Source: Sphingobium quisquiliarum P25
GTDB taxonomy: Bacteria > Pseudomonadota > Alphaproteobacteria > Sphingomonadales > Sphingomonadaceae
Reading direction: 5' to 3'
Length of the DNA: 56,643 nt
NCBI RefSeq assembly: GCF_000445065.1
Contig: NZ_ATHO01000146.1
Location: forward strand, 1-56,643
The position numbers were made by a program, and so were the translations under genes. The notes under the pieces are model-generated. The model was not told the origin of the DNA and ran no database searches. It worked only from the letters and a program-made list of their open reading frames with translations. Below, in pieces: positions 29,108 through 39,972 of the stretch (its first letter is position 1; each line of letters begins with the position of its first letter).

Positions 29108-29536
29108 TTAAAGCCCCTCCCTTTCAAGGGAGGGGTCGGGGGAGGGCATGTCAACTCCCCGGTTTTCGTCCAGAGGCGGCTCACATTCCCCCCCTCCGTT
29201 CGTTTCGAGCGAAGTCGAGAAACCAGTCCCCGGCGATTCCGCCGAAGCCGGACGCTCCCGCGGCGGCCGGGCTAGAAACGACAGCAAAGGCCAGTTGCCG
29301 GAAATCATCGCTTCCTTCTTCGCGCGCGACCAGCCGCCAACGATCCGCTCAGCTTCCAGCGCTTCGATCCTCGAAGAAAATGCCTCGCTCCACATCAGCG
29401 TCACGGGCAGCCGCCTCCGCGTGAACTGGCTGCCTTGCCCCGATTGATGCTGGCCGATCCGATGCTCCAGATCGTCCGTGTGGCCGGTATAATAGCGCCC
29501 GTCGGAGCATTTCAGCATGTAGGTCCAGAACGCCAT
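29108..29536 (-). CDS. GIY-YIG domain protein with repeat-derived C-terminal tail
   Basis: A 142-residue protein. Residues 1-85 are a GIY-YIG domain of the short UPF0213 type: FWTYMLKCSDGRYYTGHTDD (the GIY/YIG pair appears as TYML and YYTG), then HQSGQGSQFTRRRLPVTLMW and the EALEAERIVGGWSRAKKEAMI segment with the metal-binding glutamate. Such proteins are probable nucleases of unknown role. From about residue 100 the sequence is repeat DNA read as protein: GFSTSLETNGG from the 29-bp element and DPSLEREGL from the palindrome before dnaG. The tail is therefore probably not part of the fold. The ATG at 29536 is chosen; a longer frame upstream is also repeat-derived. Confidence 0.82.
   Translation of the reverse strand: MAFWTYMLKCSDGRYYTGHTDDLEHRIGQHQSGQGSQFTRRRLPVTLMWSEAFSSRIEALEAERIVGGWSRAKKEAMISGNWPLLSFLARPPRERPASAESPGTGFSTSLETNGGGECEPPLDENRGVDMPSPDPSLEREGL
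29114..29135 (-). promoter_or_regulatory. Palindrome carrying the dnaG ribosome binding site
   Basis: A perfect 10-bp inverted repeat, CCCCTCCCTT and AAGGGAGGGG with two bases between. On the minus strand the second arm supplies GGAGGGG eight bases ahead of the dnaG GTG, so hairpin formation would hide it. It also encodes the last residues of the GIY-YIG protein. Confidence 0.6.
29196..29224. repeat. 29-bp CCGTTCGTTTCGAGCG repeat inside the GIY-YIG gene
   Basis: Identical over all 29 bases to the copy inside carA (30971-30999). Read on the minus strand it gives GFSTSLETNG in the frame of the GIY-YIG protein (residues ~105-114). Confidence 0.85.
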
Positions 29537-29584
29537 CCATACACTATGCGCAAAGCTTCGCCCATGTCGAGCGGTGACCCACCT

Positions 29585-29708
29585 CCGTTCGTTTCGAGCG
29601 CTCCTCCATCCGTTCGTTTCGAGCGCTCCTCCATCCGTTCGTTTCGAGCGAAGTCGAGAAACGGAAAGCGCGCGCATATCGTTTCTCGACTACGCTCGAA
29701 ACGAACGG
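29585..29708. repeat. Tandem and inverted cluster of the CCGTTCGTTTCGAGCG element
   Basis: Two perfect 25-base tandem units (29585-29609 and 29610-29634, each CCGTTCGTTTCGAGCG plus CTCCTCCAT) lead into a nearly full copy at 29635-29662. An 18-base spacer follows, then an inverted copy at 29681-29708 that matches in 27 of 28 positions. It fills the yqeY to GIY-YIG gap. The inverted pair has the layout of a REPIN. Confidence 0.9.
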
Positions 29709-29763
29709 AGGTGGGAAAGAGCAAGAAAGGAGGGCAGGGGAACCCAAAACTCCCCCAATCGCC

Positions 29764-30216
29764 TCACCCCAAAGCCGCCTTAACCAGCCCACTGGCCTTG
29801 CTCATATCAATCACCGACCCATGCCGCTCTTTCAGCACCGCCATCACCTTGCCCATATCCTTGACGCTGCTTGCGCCCACCTCAGCCTTGATCCCCTCGA
29901 TCGCAGCCCGCGTCTCATCCTCGCTCAACTGCTGCGGCAGGAAGCTCTCGATCACCCCAAGCTCCGCCTGCTCCTTCGCGGCCAGCTCATCACGCCCGCC
30001 GCTCTTGAACATCTCGATCGACTCGCGCCGCTGCTTCGCCATCTTCTGCAACACCTCGACGACGATGGTATCGTCATCAGGCACGCTCGAAGCCGTCCGC
30101 AATTCGATGTCCCGGTCCTTCAGCTTGGCGAGGATCAGCCGCACGGCGGCCAACCGTTCCTTGTCCCCGGCCTTCATGGCTTCGACCTGGGCGCTTTTTA
30201 CCTTCTCGCGAATCAT
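29764..30216 (-). CDS. GatB/YqeY-domain protein
   Basis: A 150-residue YqeY-type protein, related to the tail of GatB in the tRNA amidotransferase, helical throughout. Typical stretches are MIREKVKSAQVEAMKAGDKE at the start, VLQKMAKQRRESIEMFKSGG in the middle and ESFLPQQLSEDE near the C-terminal domain. The family's role is not firmly known; tRNA-linked functions have been suggested. It is divergent from carA and heads the minus-strand series to dnaG and rpoD, but a 227-base repeat cluster separates it from the next gene. Confidence 0.93.
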   Translation of the reverse strand: MIREKVKSAQVEAMKAGDKERLAAVRLILAKLKDRDIELRTASSVPDDDTIVVEVLQKMAKQRRESIEMFKSGGRDELAAKEQAELGVIESFLPQQLSEDETRAAIEGIKAEVGASSVKDMGKVMAVLKERHGSVIDMSKASGLVKAALG

Positions 30217-30370
30217 GGCGACACGAATCCTGTGCTACGGGAAAAGACCAGATATAATGCCAAAAGAGATTTTTAACAGCGGTTGACCGCAGGGCTTCAC
30301 AGGCATAGGTGACCGGCCGTTTAACCCGCTGAAGACGGGTTCCCGCAAAAGCATGAAGGACACCGATACC

Positions 30371-31564
30371 ATGGCTGATGCCAAGACCCTCACCGTGCCC
30401 AAAGGAGCGACAGGGGTATTGGTTTTCGCCGATGGCAGCGCGGTGTTTGGCCGCGGTTTCGGCGCGGTTGGCGATGCGGTGGGCGAACTCTGCTTCAACA
30501 CCGCCATGACCGGCTATCAGGAAGTGATGACCGACCCCAGCTATGCCGGGCAGATCGTCACCTTCACCTTTCCCCATATTGGCAATGTCGGCACCAACCT
30601 TGACGACGTGGAGGCGGACAATCCCTTCGCCCTCGGCTGCGTCGTTCGCCAGGACGTCACCGAGCCAAGCAACTTCCGCAATGTCGAGCCTTTCGACCAG
30701 TGGATGAAGGAAAACGGCCGCATCGGCCTCTCCGGCGTCGACACGCGCGCGCTCACCCGCATGATCCGGTTGAAGGGCGCGCCCAATGTCGTGATCGCCC
30801 ACGATCCTGAGGGCCGTTTCGATATCGCCGCCCTCGCCGACAAAGCGGCCAACTGGCCCGGCCTTGAAGGCATGGACCTCGCCATCGAAGTGACCGGCAA
30901 GGAAAGCCGCCTCTGGAAAGACGGCGTCTGGAAGCTTGGCGATGGCTATGGCCTCGATGAAACTGAAACCCCGTTCGTTTCGAGCGAAGTCGAGAAACCA
31001 CGCCCCCACGTCGTCGCGATCGACTATGGCGCGAAGAACAACATCTTCCGCAACCTCGTAAAGGCGGGCGCGCGCGTCACCGTACTCCCCGCCACCGCCA
31101 CCTATGATCAGGTGATGGAGCAGAAGCCGGACGGCCTCTTCCTCTCCAACGGCCCCGGCGACCCTGCCGCGACCGGCGAATATGCCGTGCCGGTCATCAG
31201 GCAGGCGCTGGACGCGGACCTGCCCGTCTTTGGCATCTGCCTCGGCCACCAGATGCTCGCCCTCGCGGCAGGTGCCAAGACGGTGAAGATGCACCAGGGC
31301 CATCGCGGCGCCAATCACCCGGTCAAGCGGCTGGAGGATGGCCTTGTCGAAATCACCTCGATGAACCACGGCTTCGCTGTGGATAGCGACACGCTCCCCG
31401 CCAACGTGAAGCCGACCCATGTGTCGCTCTTTGACGGTAGCAACTGCGGGATAGAACTTACTGATAAGAAAGCGTTTTCTGTTCAGTACCACCCGGAAGC
31501 CTCACCCGGCCCGCAGGATAGCTTCTACCTTTTCAAGCGCTTCGTCGACAGCCTCTCGAAGTGA
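30371..31564 (+). CDS. carA: Carbamoyl-phosphate synthase small subunit, with in-frame repeat insertion
   Basis: A 397-residue glutaminase subunit that feeds ammonia to CarB for arginine and pyrimidine synthesis. The N-terminal domain (residues ~8-180) is followed by the class I glutamine amidotransferase domain, with the nucleophile in FGICLGHQ (near 291) and the His/Glu pair in YHPEASPGP. Between them, residues 201-210 (PFVSSEVEKP) are encoded by an exact copy of the 29-bp repeat found in nearby intergenic DNA. The insertion lies in the interdomain linker just before HVVAIDYGAK, where length varies in the family, so the enzyme is probably active. The ATG at 30371 follows AAGGA; an in-frame ATG at 30353 is possible. 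Confidence 0.95.
   Translation: MADAKTLTVPKGATGVLVFADGSAVFGRGFGAVGDAVGELCFNTAMTGYQEVMTDPSYAGQIVTFTFPHIGNVGTNLDDVEADNPFALGCVVRQDVTEPSNFRNVEPFDQWMKENGRIGLSGVDTRALTRMIRLKGAPNVVIAHDPEGRFDIAALADKAANWPGLEGMDLAIEVTGKESRLWKDGVWKLGDGYGLDETETPFVSSEVEKPRPHVVAIDYGAKNNIFRNLVKAGARVTVLPATATYDQVMEQKPDGLFLSNGPGDPAATGEYAVPVIRQALDADLPVFGICLGHQMLALAAGAKTVKMHQGHRGANHPVKRLEDGLVEITSMNHGFAVDSDTLPANVKPTHVSLFDGSNCGIELTDKKAFSVQYHPEASPGPQDSFYLFKRFVDSLSK
30971..30999. repeat. 29-bp CCGTTCGTTTCGAGCG repeat inserted in frame in carA
   Basis: Starts exactly at a codon boundary (base 601 of the gene from 30371) and is identical to 29196-29224. It reads PFVSSEVEK plus the first two bases of the next proline codon, without a stop. 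Confidence 0.92.
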
Positions 31565-31616
31565 CTTTCAAAAACCCGTTCAGCCTTCGAGTTCATTCTT
31601 TAGTTAGAGAGCAATA

Positions 31617-34600
31617 ATGCCCAAACGCACCGACATCTCCTCCATCCTCATCATCGGCGCCGGCCCGATCATCATCGGCCAGGCGTGCGAGTTCGACTAT
31701 TCGGGCACCCAGGCGGTGAAGGCGCTCAAGGAAGAGGGCTATCGCATCATTCTCGTGAATTCCAACCCGGCCACCATCATGACCGACCCGGAATTTGCCG
31801 ACGCCACCTATGTCGAACCGATCACGCCCGAAATCGTGGCGAAGATCATCGAAAAGGAACGGCCTGACGCGGTGCTGCCCACCATGGGCGGCCAGACGGC
31901 GCTCAACACCGCGCTCGCCCTGTTCAATGACGGCACGCTGGAGAAGTTCGGGGTCAAGATGATCGGCGCCGACGCCGAAGCCATCGACAAGGCTGAGGAT
32001 CGCCTGAAGTTCCGCGATGCGATGGACAAGATCGGTCTTGAGTCAGCTCGCTCGCGCATCGCCCACACGATGGAAGAAGCGCTGGAGGCTCTGGAGTTCA
32101 CCGGCTTGCCCTCCATCATCCGCCCCAGTTTCACGCTCGGCGGCACCGGCGGCGGCGTCGCCTATAACAAGGAAGAATTCAAGCGGATCGTCGCCGAAGG
32201 GCTCGACGCTTCCCCCACGACCGAAGTGCTGATCGAGGAATCGCTGCTCGGCTGGAAAGAATATGAGATGGAGGTCGTGCGCGATCGCAACGACAACGCC
32301 ATCATCATCTGCTCGATCGAAAATGTCGATCCGATGGGCGTCCACACCGGCGACTCCATCACCGTCGCGCCCGCGCTGACGCTGACCGACAAGGAATATC
32401 AGATCATGCGCAACGCGAGCATCGCGGTGCTGCGTGAGATCGGCGTGGAAACGGGCGGCTCCAATGTCCAGTTCGCGGTCAATCCGAAGGACGGCCGCCT
32501 GATCGTGATCGAGATGAACCCGCGCGTCAGCCGCTCCTCGGCGCTGGCGTCGAAGGCGACCGGCTTCCCGATCGCCAAGGTCGCGGCGAAACTCGCCGTC
32601 GGCTACACGCTGGACGAGATAGAGAACGACATCACGGGTGCGACTCCGGCCAGCTTCGAACCGACCATCGACTATGTCGTGACGAAGATCCCCCGTTTCG
32701 CCTTTGAAAAGTTCAAGGGCTCCGAACCGTTGCTCGGCACCGCCATGAAATCGGTGGGCGAGGTGATGGCGATCGGCCGCAACATCCATGAATCCATGCA
32801 GAAGGCGCTGCGTGGCCTAGAAACGGGCCTGTGCGGCTTCAACAACGTCACCCATCTGGAAGGCGCGTCGCGGGATGATATCGTTGCGGCGCTGTCCCAG
32901 CCGACGCCCGACCGGCTGCTCGTCGCCGCACAGGCGCTGCGCGAAGGGCTGACCGTCTCGGAAATCCATAACATCGCCAAGTTCGACCCCTGGTTCCTGG
33001 AGCGGATCAAGGAGATTGTGGACGCCGAAGCGGAGGTGCTGGAAAACGGCCTGCCGCAGGATGCCGATGGCATGCGGCGGCTCAAGTCCATGGGCTTTTC
33101 GGATCAGCGCCTTGCCTGGCTGGCGCTCAAGTCCGCCAACCTGCGCGGCATGGAACGGGGCATCGCGCGCGGTTCCGGCCTGATCCACGAAGCGGTCAAG
33201 GCAATGACCGGCGGCGTCACCGAAGCCGAAGTGCGCGCGCTGCGCCACAAGCTGGGCGTACGCCCCGTCTTCAAGCGCATCGATACTTGCGCGGCCGAGT
33301 TCGAGGCGAAGACGCCCTATATGTATTCGACCTATGAAGCCCCGCTCTTTGGCGAGGCGGAGAATGAGGCGCAGCCCAGCGACCGGAAAAAGGTCGTCAT
33401 CCTGGGCGGCGGACCCAACCGCATCGGGCAGGGAATCGAGTTCGACTATTGCTGCGTCCACGCCTGCTTCGCGCTCAGCGAGGCGGGCTATGAGACCATC
33501 ATGGTCAACTGTAACCCGGAGACCGTGTCCACCGACTATGACACGTCCGACCGCCTCTATTTCGAGCCGCTGACCGCAGAGGACGTGCTGGAAATCCTGA
33601 GCGTCGAAATGTCGAACGGCACGCTTGCGGGCGTCATCGTCCAGTTTGGCGGCCAGACTCCGCTCAAGCTGGCGCAGGCGCTGGAGGATGCGGGCATCCC
33701 GATCCTTGGCACTTCGCCCGACGCCATCGACCTTGCCGAAGACCGCGAACGGTTTGCCGCGCTGATCGACAAGCTCAAGCTCAAGCAGCCCGCCAACGGC
33801 ATCGCCCGCAGCCGGGAGGAAGCGATCGCCGTCGCCAACCGGATCGGCTATCCCGTCCTCATGCGCCCATCCTATGTCCTGGGCGGCCGCGCCATGGAGA
33901 TCGTCGATGGTCAGGCCCAACTGGAGGAATATATCGCCACCGCCGTTCAGGTGTCGGGCGACTCCCCCGTCCTGATCGACCAATATTTGCGCGACGCGAC
34001 CGAGGTGGACGTGGACGCGCTCTGCGATGGCGACGATGTGGTGGTGGCTGGCGTGCTCCAGCATATTGAGGAAGCGGGCGTTCACTCCGGCGACTCCGCC
34101 TGCTCGCTGCCGCCCTACAGCCTGTCGGACGAGGTGATCGCGGAAATTGAGCGTCAGGCCGATGTCCTTGCCCGTGCGCTCTCCGTGCGCGGCCTCATGA
34201 ACATCCAGTTCGCGGTCAAGGATGGAACGGTCTACCTCATCGAGGTCAATCCGCGCGCCAGCCGCACTGTGCCCTTCGTCGCCAAGGCGATCGGCACGCC
34301 GATCGCCAAAATCGCCAGCCGGGTCATGGCGGGCGAGAAGCTGAAAGACCTGCCGAAGATCGACCGCAACGCGATCAGCCATATCGCGGTCAAGGAAGCC
34401 GTCTTTCCCTTCGCGCGCTTCCCCGGCGTCGACCCGGTCCTCTCGCCAGAAATGAAAAGCACCGGCGAAGTCATGGGCATCGACAGCGATTTCGCGACCG
34501 CCTTCGCCAAGTCGCAGCTCGGCGGCGGCACCATGCTGCCGACCAGCGGCACGGTGTTCGTGTCGGTCAAGGATAGCGACAAGCCCGTCATCCTGCCCGC

Positions 34601-34952
34601 GGTGCAGAAGATGGCGGCGCTCGGCTTCACCATCATCGCGACCGGCGGCACCGCCCGCTATCTGGAAGAACAGGGCATCGAAGTGCAGCCGGTGAACAAA
34701 GTGGCTGAAGGCCGCCCGCATATCGTGGACAAGATCACCGATGGCGACGTCGACCTGATCTTCAACACGACGGAAGGGTGGCAGTCGCTCAAGGACAGCA
34801 AGGCGATCCGCACGAGCGCGCTGCGCGCCAAGGTGGCGAGCTTCACCACGGCGGCCGCCAGCCTTGCTGCGGCGGACGCGATCGAGGCGCTGCGCGGCCA
34901 TGCCCTTGAAGTGCGTTCCCTACAGTCCTATTATCCAAAGCCGCAAGCCTGA
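31617..34952 (+). CDS. carB: Carbamoyl-phosphate synthase large subunit
   Basis: A 1111-residue CarB. It has two homologous ATP-grasp halves (the first starting [20 protein letters not shown], the second [20 protein letters not shown]), an oligomerisation region between them, and a C-terminal MGS-like allosteric domain ([20 protein letters not shown]). It forms carbamoyl phosphate from bicarbonate, two ATP and CarA-derived ammonia. It follows carA by 52 bases on the same strand, so they form one operon. The length is normal and, unlike carA, no repeat copy is visible inside it. Confidence 0.97.
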   Translation: MPKRTDISSILIIGAGPIIIGQACEFDYSGTQAVKALKEEGYRIILVNSNPATIMTDPEFADATYVEPITPEIVAKIIEKERPDAVLPTMGGQTALNTALALFNDGTLEKFGVKMIGADAEAIDKAEDRLKFRDAMDKIGLESARSRIAHTMEEALEALEFTGLPSIIRPSFTLGGTGGGVAYNKEEFKRIVAEGLDASPTTEVLIEESLLGWKEYEMEVVRDRNDNAIIICSIENVDPMGVHTGDSITVAPALTLTDKEYQIMRNASIAVLREIGVETGGSNVQFAVNPKDGRLIVIEMNPRVSRSSALASKATGFPIAKVAAKLAVGYTLDEIENDITGATPASFEPTIDYVVTKIPRFAFEKFKGSEPLLGTAMKSVGEVMAIGRNIHESMQKALRGLETGLCGFNNVTHLEGASRDDIVAALSQPTPDRLLVAAQALREGLTVSEIHNIAKFDPWFLERIKEIVDAEAEVLENGLPQDADGMRRLKSMGFSDQRLAWLALKSANLRGMERGIARGSGLIHEAVKAMTGGVTEAEVRALRHKLGVRPVFKRIDTCAAEFEAKTPYMYSTYEAPLFGEAENEAQPSDRKKVVILGGGPNRIGQGIEFDYCCVHACFALSEAGYETIMVNCNPETVSTDYDTSDRLYFEPLTAEDVLEILSVEMSNGTLAGVIVQFGGQTPLKLAQALEDAGIPILGTSPDAIDLAEDRERFAALIDKLKLKQPANGIARSREEAIAVANRIGYPVLMRPSYVLGGRAMEIVDGQAQLEEYIATAVQVSGDSPVLIDQYLRDATEVDVDALCDGDDVVVAGVLQHIEEAGVHSGDSACSLPPYSLSDEVIAEIERQADVLARALSVRGLMNIQFAVKDGTVYLIEVNPRASRTVPFVAKAIGTPIAKIASRVMAGEKLKDLPKIDRNAISHIAVKEAVFPFARFPGVDPVLSPEMKSTGEVMGIDSDFATAFAKSQLGGGTMLPTSGTVFVSVKDSDKPVILPAVQKMAALGFTIIATGGTARYLEEQGIEVQPVNKVAEGRPHIVDKITDGDVDLIFNTTEGWQSLKDSKAIRTSALRAKVASFTTAAASLAAADAIEALRGHALEVRSLQSYYPKPQA

Positions 34953-34978
34953 CCCCCTGCATCAGGAACCATGCTGCG

Positions 34979-35002
34979 GGCGGCCTCGACGAAGGGGCCG
35001 CC
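34979..35002 (+). terminator. Hairpin in the carB-greA gap (possible weak terminator)
   Basis: GGCGGCC and GGCCGCC form a perfect 7-bp stem around a 10-base loop. No proper T run follows, so it may be an attenuating or processing hairpin rather than a strong terminator. Confidence 0.35.
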
Positions 35003-35033
35003 AAAGGGAAGTTTTGACAAAGGATCTTCGATA

Positions 35034-35510
35034 ATGGCGACCGTCGAAAAGATGCCGATGCTGCAGGCGGGCTATGACAAGCTGACTGCGCAGCTCCGCG
35101 AACTCAAGGCCGAACGGCCCTTGATCGTGGACGCCATCGAAGAAGCGCGCGCTCATGGCGACCTGTCGGAAAATGCCGAATATCATGCCGCGAAGGAACG
35201 GCAGGGTCAGGTCGAAGCGACCATAGCCGATCTGGAAGACAAGCTGTCGCGCGCGCAGATCATCGATCCGGCCACCCTGTCGGGTGACAAGGTGATCTTC
35301 GGCGCGACCGTCACCTTGCTCGATGAGGATGACAAGCCGGTGAAATATCAGATTGTGGGTCAGGCCGAAGCCGACGCGAAGCTGGGCATGATCAGCTACA
35401 ACAGTCCGCTCGGACGGGCGTTGATCGGGCGTCAGGTCGGCGAAGAGGTCGAAGTCTCCGTTCCATCGGGTGACAAATTCTACCTGGTCGACAAGATCGA
35501 ATTCATCTGA
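35034..35510 (+). CDS. greA: Transcription elongation factor GreA
   Basis: A 158-residue GreA that rescues backtracked RNA polymerase by stimulating transcript cleavage. The N-terminal coiled coil (residues ~8-75) carries the conserved tip with [16 protein letters not shown], including the acidic pair near 42-45. The C-terminal FKBP-like domain contains [20 protein letters not shown] and [16 protein letters not shown]. The ATG at 35034 follows AAAGGATC. The rhomboid gene begins 5 bases after the stop. Confidence 0.97.
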   Translation: MATVEKMPMLQAGYDKLTAQLRELKAERPLIVDAIEEARAHGDLSENAEYHAAKERQGQVEATIADLEDKLSRAQIIDPATLSGDKVIFGATVTLLDEDDKPVKYQIVGQAEADAKLGMISYNSPLGRALIGRQVGEEVEVSVPSGDKFYLVDKIEFI

Positions 35511-35515
35511 GCGAA

Positions 35516-36175
35516 GTGAAACTGCCCGTAGGCCGCATGACCAGTTCGATCGCGGCGATCACCTTTGCCGCGTTCGTGATCCTGTTGCTGACCGGGCAGA
35601 TCGACAATGCTGCCCTGCTCGGCGGCTTCATCCCCGCGCGCATAGCCGATCCCGGCCTGTTCGATGGCGTGCTGGCGGTGCCCGAATGGCTGACGCCGCT
35701 CAGTTGTACGCTGATTCATGCGGGCTGGCTGCATCTGGGCTTCAATCTGCTGATGCTGGTTTTTTGCGGGCGGCAGGTGGAGCAGGTGCTTCATAAGGGC
35801 GCCTTCCTGGTCCTGTACGTGGCTGGCGCCTATGCCGCCTGCGCATTGCAATGGGCCATTCAGCCTGCCTCCGCCAACCCGATGGTGGGGGCGAGCGGCG
35901 CGATTTCCGCTGTCATTGCCACTTATGCGCTGCTCTACAGCCAGCAGCCCATTCGCCGGATGGGGCCCTTTTCCGCCAATGTCCTGCGAGTGCTCTGGCT
36001 TGCGGCCGGGTGGATCGTCATTCAATTGATGATCGGCGTGGCGACCGCAGGCGGTATGGGCGACCTGGGGCAGATCGCCGTTGCCGCGCATATCGGCGGC
36101 TTCCTCGCTGGCCTGCTGCTAACCCGGCCGCTGCTATGGTGGCGATTTCGAAAGGGGCCGCGTTCGCTGGTATGA
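35516..36175 (+). CDS. Rhomboid-family intramembrane serine protease
   Basis: A 219-residue membrane protein with about six hydrophobic helices. The catalytic serine is in GASGAIS and the catalytic histidine in AAHIGGFLAG, and the loop before helix 2 has the family HAGWLHLGFNLLML pattern. It should cleave membrane proteins within the bilayer; substrates are unknown. The start is GTG at 35516, five bases after greA (MKLPVGR), with an in-frame ATG at 35537 as alternative. It is likely co-transcribed with greA. Confidence 0.9.
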   Translation: MKLPVGRMTSSIAAITFAAFVILLLTGQIDNAALLGGFIPARIADPGLFDGVLAVPEWLTPLSCTLIHAGWLHLGFNLLMLVFCGRQVEQVLHKGAFLVLYVAGAYAACALQWAIQPASANPMVGASGAISAVIATYALLYSQQPIRRMGPFSANVLRVLWLAAGWIVIQLMIGVATAGGMGDLGQIAVAAHIGGFLAGLLLTRPLLWWRFRKGPRSLV

Positions 36176-36193
36176 CGGCCACGGCCCAATGGT

Positions 36194-36418
36194 TTATGCG
36201 CCTTGTGGAAGATCGGGCTCCAGCAGCCGGTGCAGATGGACGATCACATAGCGCATCTCGGCATCGTCGACGGTCCGCTGCGCTGCTCCCCGCCATGCAT
36301 TTTCCGCAGACGCATAGTCGGGAAAGACGCCCACTATGTCGATCGAACCAAGATCTTCAAACTCAAGGGTTTGAGGGTCCTTGACGCGCCCGCCCATGAC
36401 CAGGTGGAGTTTGCTCAT
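36194..36418 (-). CDS. DUF4170 protein
   Basis: A 74-residue small soluble protein that matches the DUF4170 pattern known in alphaproteobacteria: MSKLHLVMGGRVKDPQTLEF, VGVFPDYASAENAWRGAAQR and MRYVIVHLHRLLEP. The function is unknown. The start ATG at 36418 is chosen because the family begins with MSKLHLV; the longer open frame has no family match. It is convergent with the rhomboid gene (18-base gap). Confidence 0.88.
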   Translation of the reverse strand: MSKLHLVMGGRVKDPQTLEFEDLGSIDIVGVFPDYASAENAWRGAAQRTVDDAEMRYVIVHLHRLLEPDLPQGA

Positions 36419-36496
36419 ATGTTTCGTAATCTCCCTTGGAAGCTGCGGGCAACCTAGCAGCCGGGCCGCCCGCATCCAAGAGGAGGATTGAAGCGA

Positions 36497-37084
36497 TCAG
36501 CGTTTCGGCAGGCGCGCTTTCAGCACTTCGCTTGCCGCGTCGATCTTGCTGCTGACCAGAGCGACAAGATCGTCGGCCATTCGCGATGCCGTGCCGGTGA
36601 TGTCAGCCGACGCGGCGGTTTCGCGCGCGGATGCTGCGGCATGGTTTGCGCTTTCGCGGGCCTGGTGCAGCGCGTCGCTGGCGCTGGCCTTGACATTCTC
36701 CGCTCCCTCCGCAGCAGCGGCACGCGCCGCGATTGCGGCTTCCACCACCTTGCTGCCCGCCGTGGTCGCAAGAGCGGGCAAGGCCTTGAGCGCAGCGCGG
36801 CTCTTGGGGAACATCCATGCGATGACAGCGCCAGCGGCGACCGCTCCGGCAACTGCGGCGATGGGATGCTCCTGCACGATTTCATTGGCGCGCGTCGCGA
36901 TCCGCTGGGTGCGGTCCTTGGCCTCGCTATAGGCGTCTCCGGCGCGTTCGCGGCCGCTGTGGATCAGGTCGCTGGCATTGTCGCGCGCCTTTTCAGTCGT
37001 GTCGCGCAACTTGCCCGTCGCCGTTCCTGCAATGTCGTTCGCGGCATCGCGAACGCGGGTGATCTGAGCGCGGATATCAGCCAT
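36497..37084 (-). CDS. Membrane-anchored alanine-rich protein (YqjD/ElaB-like)
   Basis: A 195-residue protein. The N-terminal half is a charged amphipathic helix (MADIRAQITRVRDAANDIAG). A single hydrophobic segment (HPIAAVAGAVAAGAVIAWMF, ~70-90) precedes an alanine-rich tail. The HPxAAVAGA membrane anchor is seen in DUF883/YqjD-type proteins; in E. coli YqjD binds ribosomes in stationary phase, but that role here is inference. Three ATGs lie in a row; the one at 37084 is best placed after GGAGA. It overlaps the previous gene's stop by eight bases and is the last of a four-gene operon. Confidence 0.75.
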   Translation of the reverse strand: MADIRAQITRVRDAANDIAGTATGKLRDTTEKARDNASDLIHSGRERAGDAYSEAKDRTQRIATRANEIVQEHPIAAVAGAVAAGAVIAWMFPKSRAALKALPALATTAGSKVVEAAIAARAAAAEGAENVKASASDALHQARESANHAAASARETAASADITGTASRMADDLVALVSSKIDAASEVLKARLPKR

Positions 37085-37400
37085 CATCATTCTCCGATTG
37101 ATCCGGTGTGCGATTGGAAAGGCGAACGTATGTCCGCCGGAAAAGTGCCGCCAGGGGGCGGCGGAACAGATACAGGACGAACGCCCCGGCGCCCGCGGCG
37201 GTGGCGACCGGATGCTCATTGGCCTTCGCCATTGCCTGCGCGCTCGCATTGTGCAGGCTTTCGCCCGCCTTCTGCTTTACGTCCTGCTTGATCCGGGCAG
37301 GCGAAACGCGCGCCTTCGCCTCCGCCGCGCTGGACAGGAAGGCGGCCTTCTTCCGCTCCGCTTCGGCTGTCGCCAGCCGGTATCTCTCCTCTGCCGTCAT
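37077..37400 (-). CDS. Small membrane-anchored protein (DUF3618-like)
   Basis: A 107-residue protein. It begins MTAEERYRLATAEAERKKAAFL, then has a helical stretch, then a hydrophobic anchor with the same HP motif as its neighbour (HPVATAAGAGAFVLYLF) and a basic end (RRPLAALFRR). The resemblance to DUF3618 is loose. It sits between the holin-like gene (four-base ATGA overlap) and the YqjD-like gene (overlapping). The function is unknown. Confidence 0.7.
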   Translation of the reverse strand: MTAEERYRLATAEAERKKAAFLSSAAEAKARVSPARIKQDVKQKAGESLHNASAQAMAKANEHPVATAAGAGAFVLYLFRRPLAALFRRTYVRLSNRTPDQSENDDG

Positions 37401-37768
37401 GACCGCAGCGCCTTTCTCATGCGCGTGATCCGCGACTTGGCTATCAGCAGCAGCGCCAGCGCAATGATCAGCGATCCGCCGAAGACCGCAGCCGTCGCCC
37501 AGCCGGGCCCGATATGCGGAGCGAGTGTCATGATCAGCCCCACCAGCAGGGCGATCAGCGCCGAAAGGACCAGCAGGAACCCGGCCGTGCCGAAGATCGC
37601 CGCATCCCTGACGCCTGATCCAGCGATGCCTGCACGCAGCTTCTGCCGCTCGATTTCCGCATCGGCATAGGCGCGCCCATCGGAATAAAGGCGTGCGAAC
37701 GCCGCGCGGACGGTGTCGCCTTCTGCTTCCGTATCCGGTTCCGGCACTAGGCTAGAATCTTCAGTCAA
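37397..37768 (-). CDS. Phage-holin-family (holin superfamily 6-like) membrane protein
   Basis: A 123-residue protein with two close hydrophobic segments (DAAIFGTAGFLLVLSALIAL, then ATAAVFGGSLIIALALLLIA) and a basic tail (RITRMRKALRS). The soluble N-terminal part has FARLYSDGRAYADAEIERQK. This is the layout of chromosomal 'phage holin family' proteins (Phage_holin_3_6), which are not phage-borne. The start is TTG at 37768, after GGAGGGG; a longer ATG start at 37852 would overlap the upstream gene. Its last codon overlaps the next gene (ATGA). Confidence 0.78.
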   Translation of the reverse strand: MTEDSSLVPEPDTEAEGDTVRAAFARLYSDGRAYADAEIERQKLRAGIAGSGVRDAAIFGTAGFLLVLSALIALLVGLIMTLAPHIGPGWATAAVFGGSLIIALALLLIAKSRITRMRKALRS

Positions 37769-37820
37769 ACGCCCCTCCGCCCCGGCCCGGGGTCTGTTTT
37801 GATCGGCATGGATTACCGGC

Positions 37821-39897
<2,077 letters not shown>

Positions 39898-39914
39898 GTT
39901 CTTGCGACGAACCG

Positions 39915-39944
39915 GCCGCAGGTGAACAAGATTTCACTTGCGGC
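39915..39944. terminator. Strong hairpin downstream of eno
   Basis: GCCGCAGGTGA and TCACTTGCGGC form an 11-bp stem (one G-T pair) with an 8-base loop, 17 bases after the eno stop. No T run follows, so it could be an mRNA-stabilising end or an intrinsic terminator variant. Confidence 0.5.
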
Positions 39945-39972
39945 TGACCTCCGGCTGTGATTCAACTTGTCC

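Noticed and set aside
27513-29111. 532-residue open frame opposite dnaG
   Set aside because: Antisense of intact DnaG; arginine/proline/histidine-rich and without any domain.
29585-29708. Possible mini-CRISPR (25-base direct repeats)
   Set aside because: Units are tandem without spacers, include an inverted copy, and there are no cas genes; it is a REP-type cluster.
32817-34901. 694-residue open frame opposite carB
   Set aside because: Antisense shadow of carB with no recognisable motifs or ribosome site.
34979-35002. Riboswitch in the carB-greA gap
   Set aside because: Only a simple hairpin is present in an 81-base gap; no known aptamer features can be seen.
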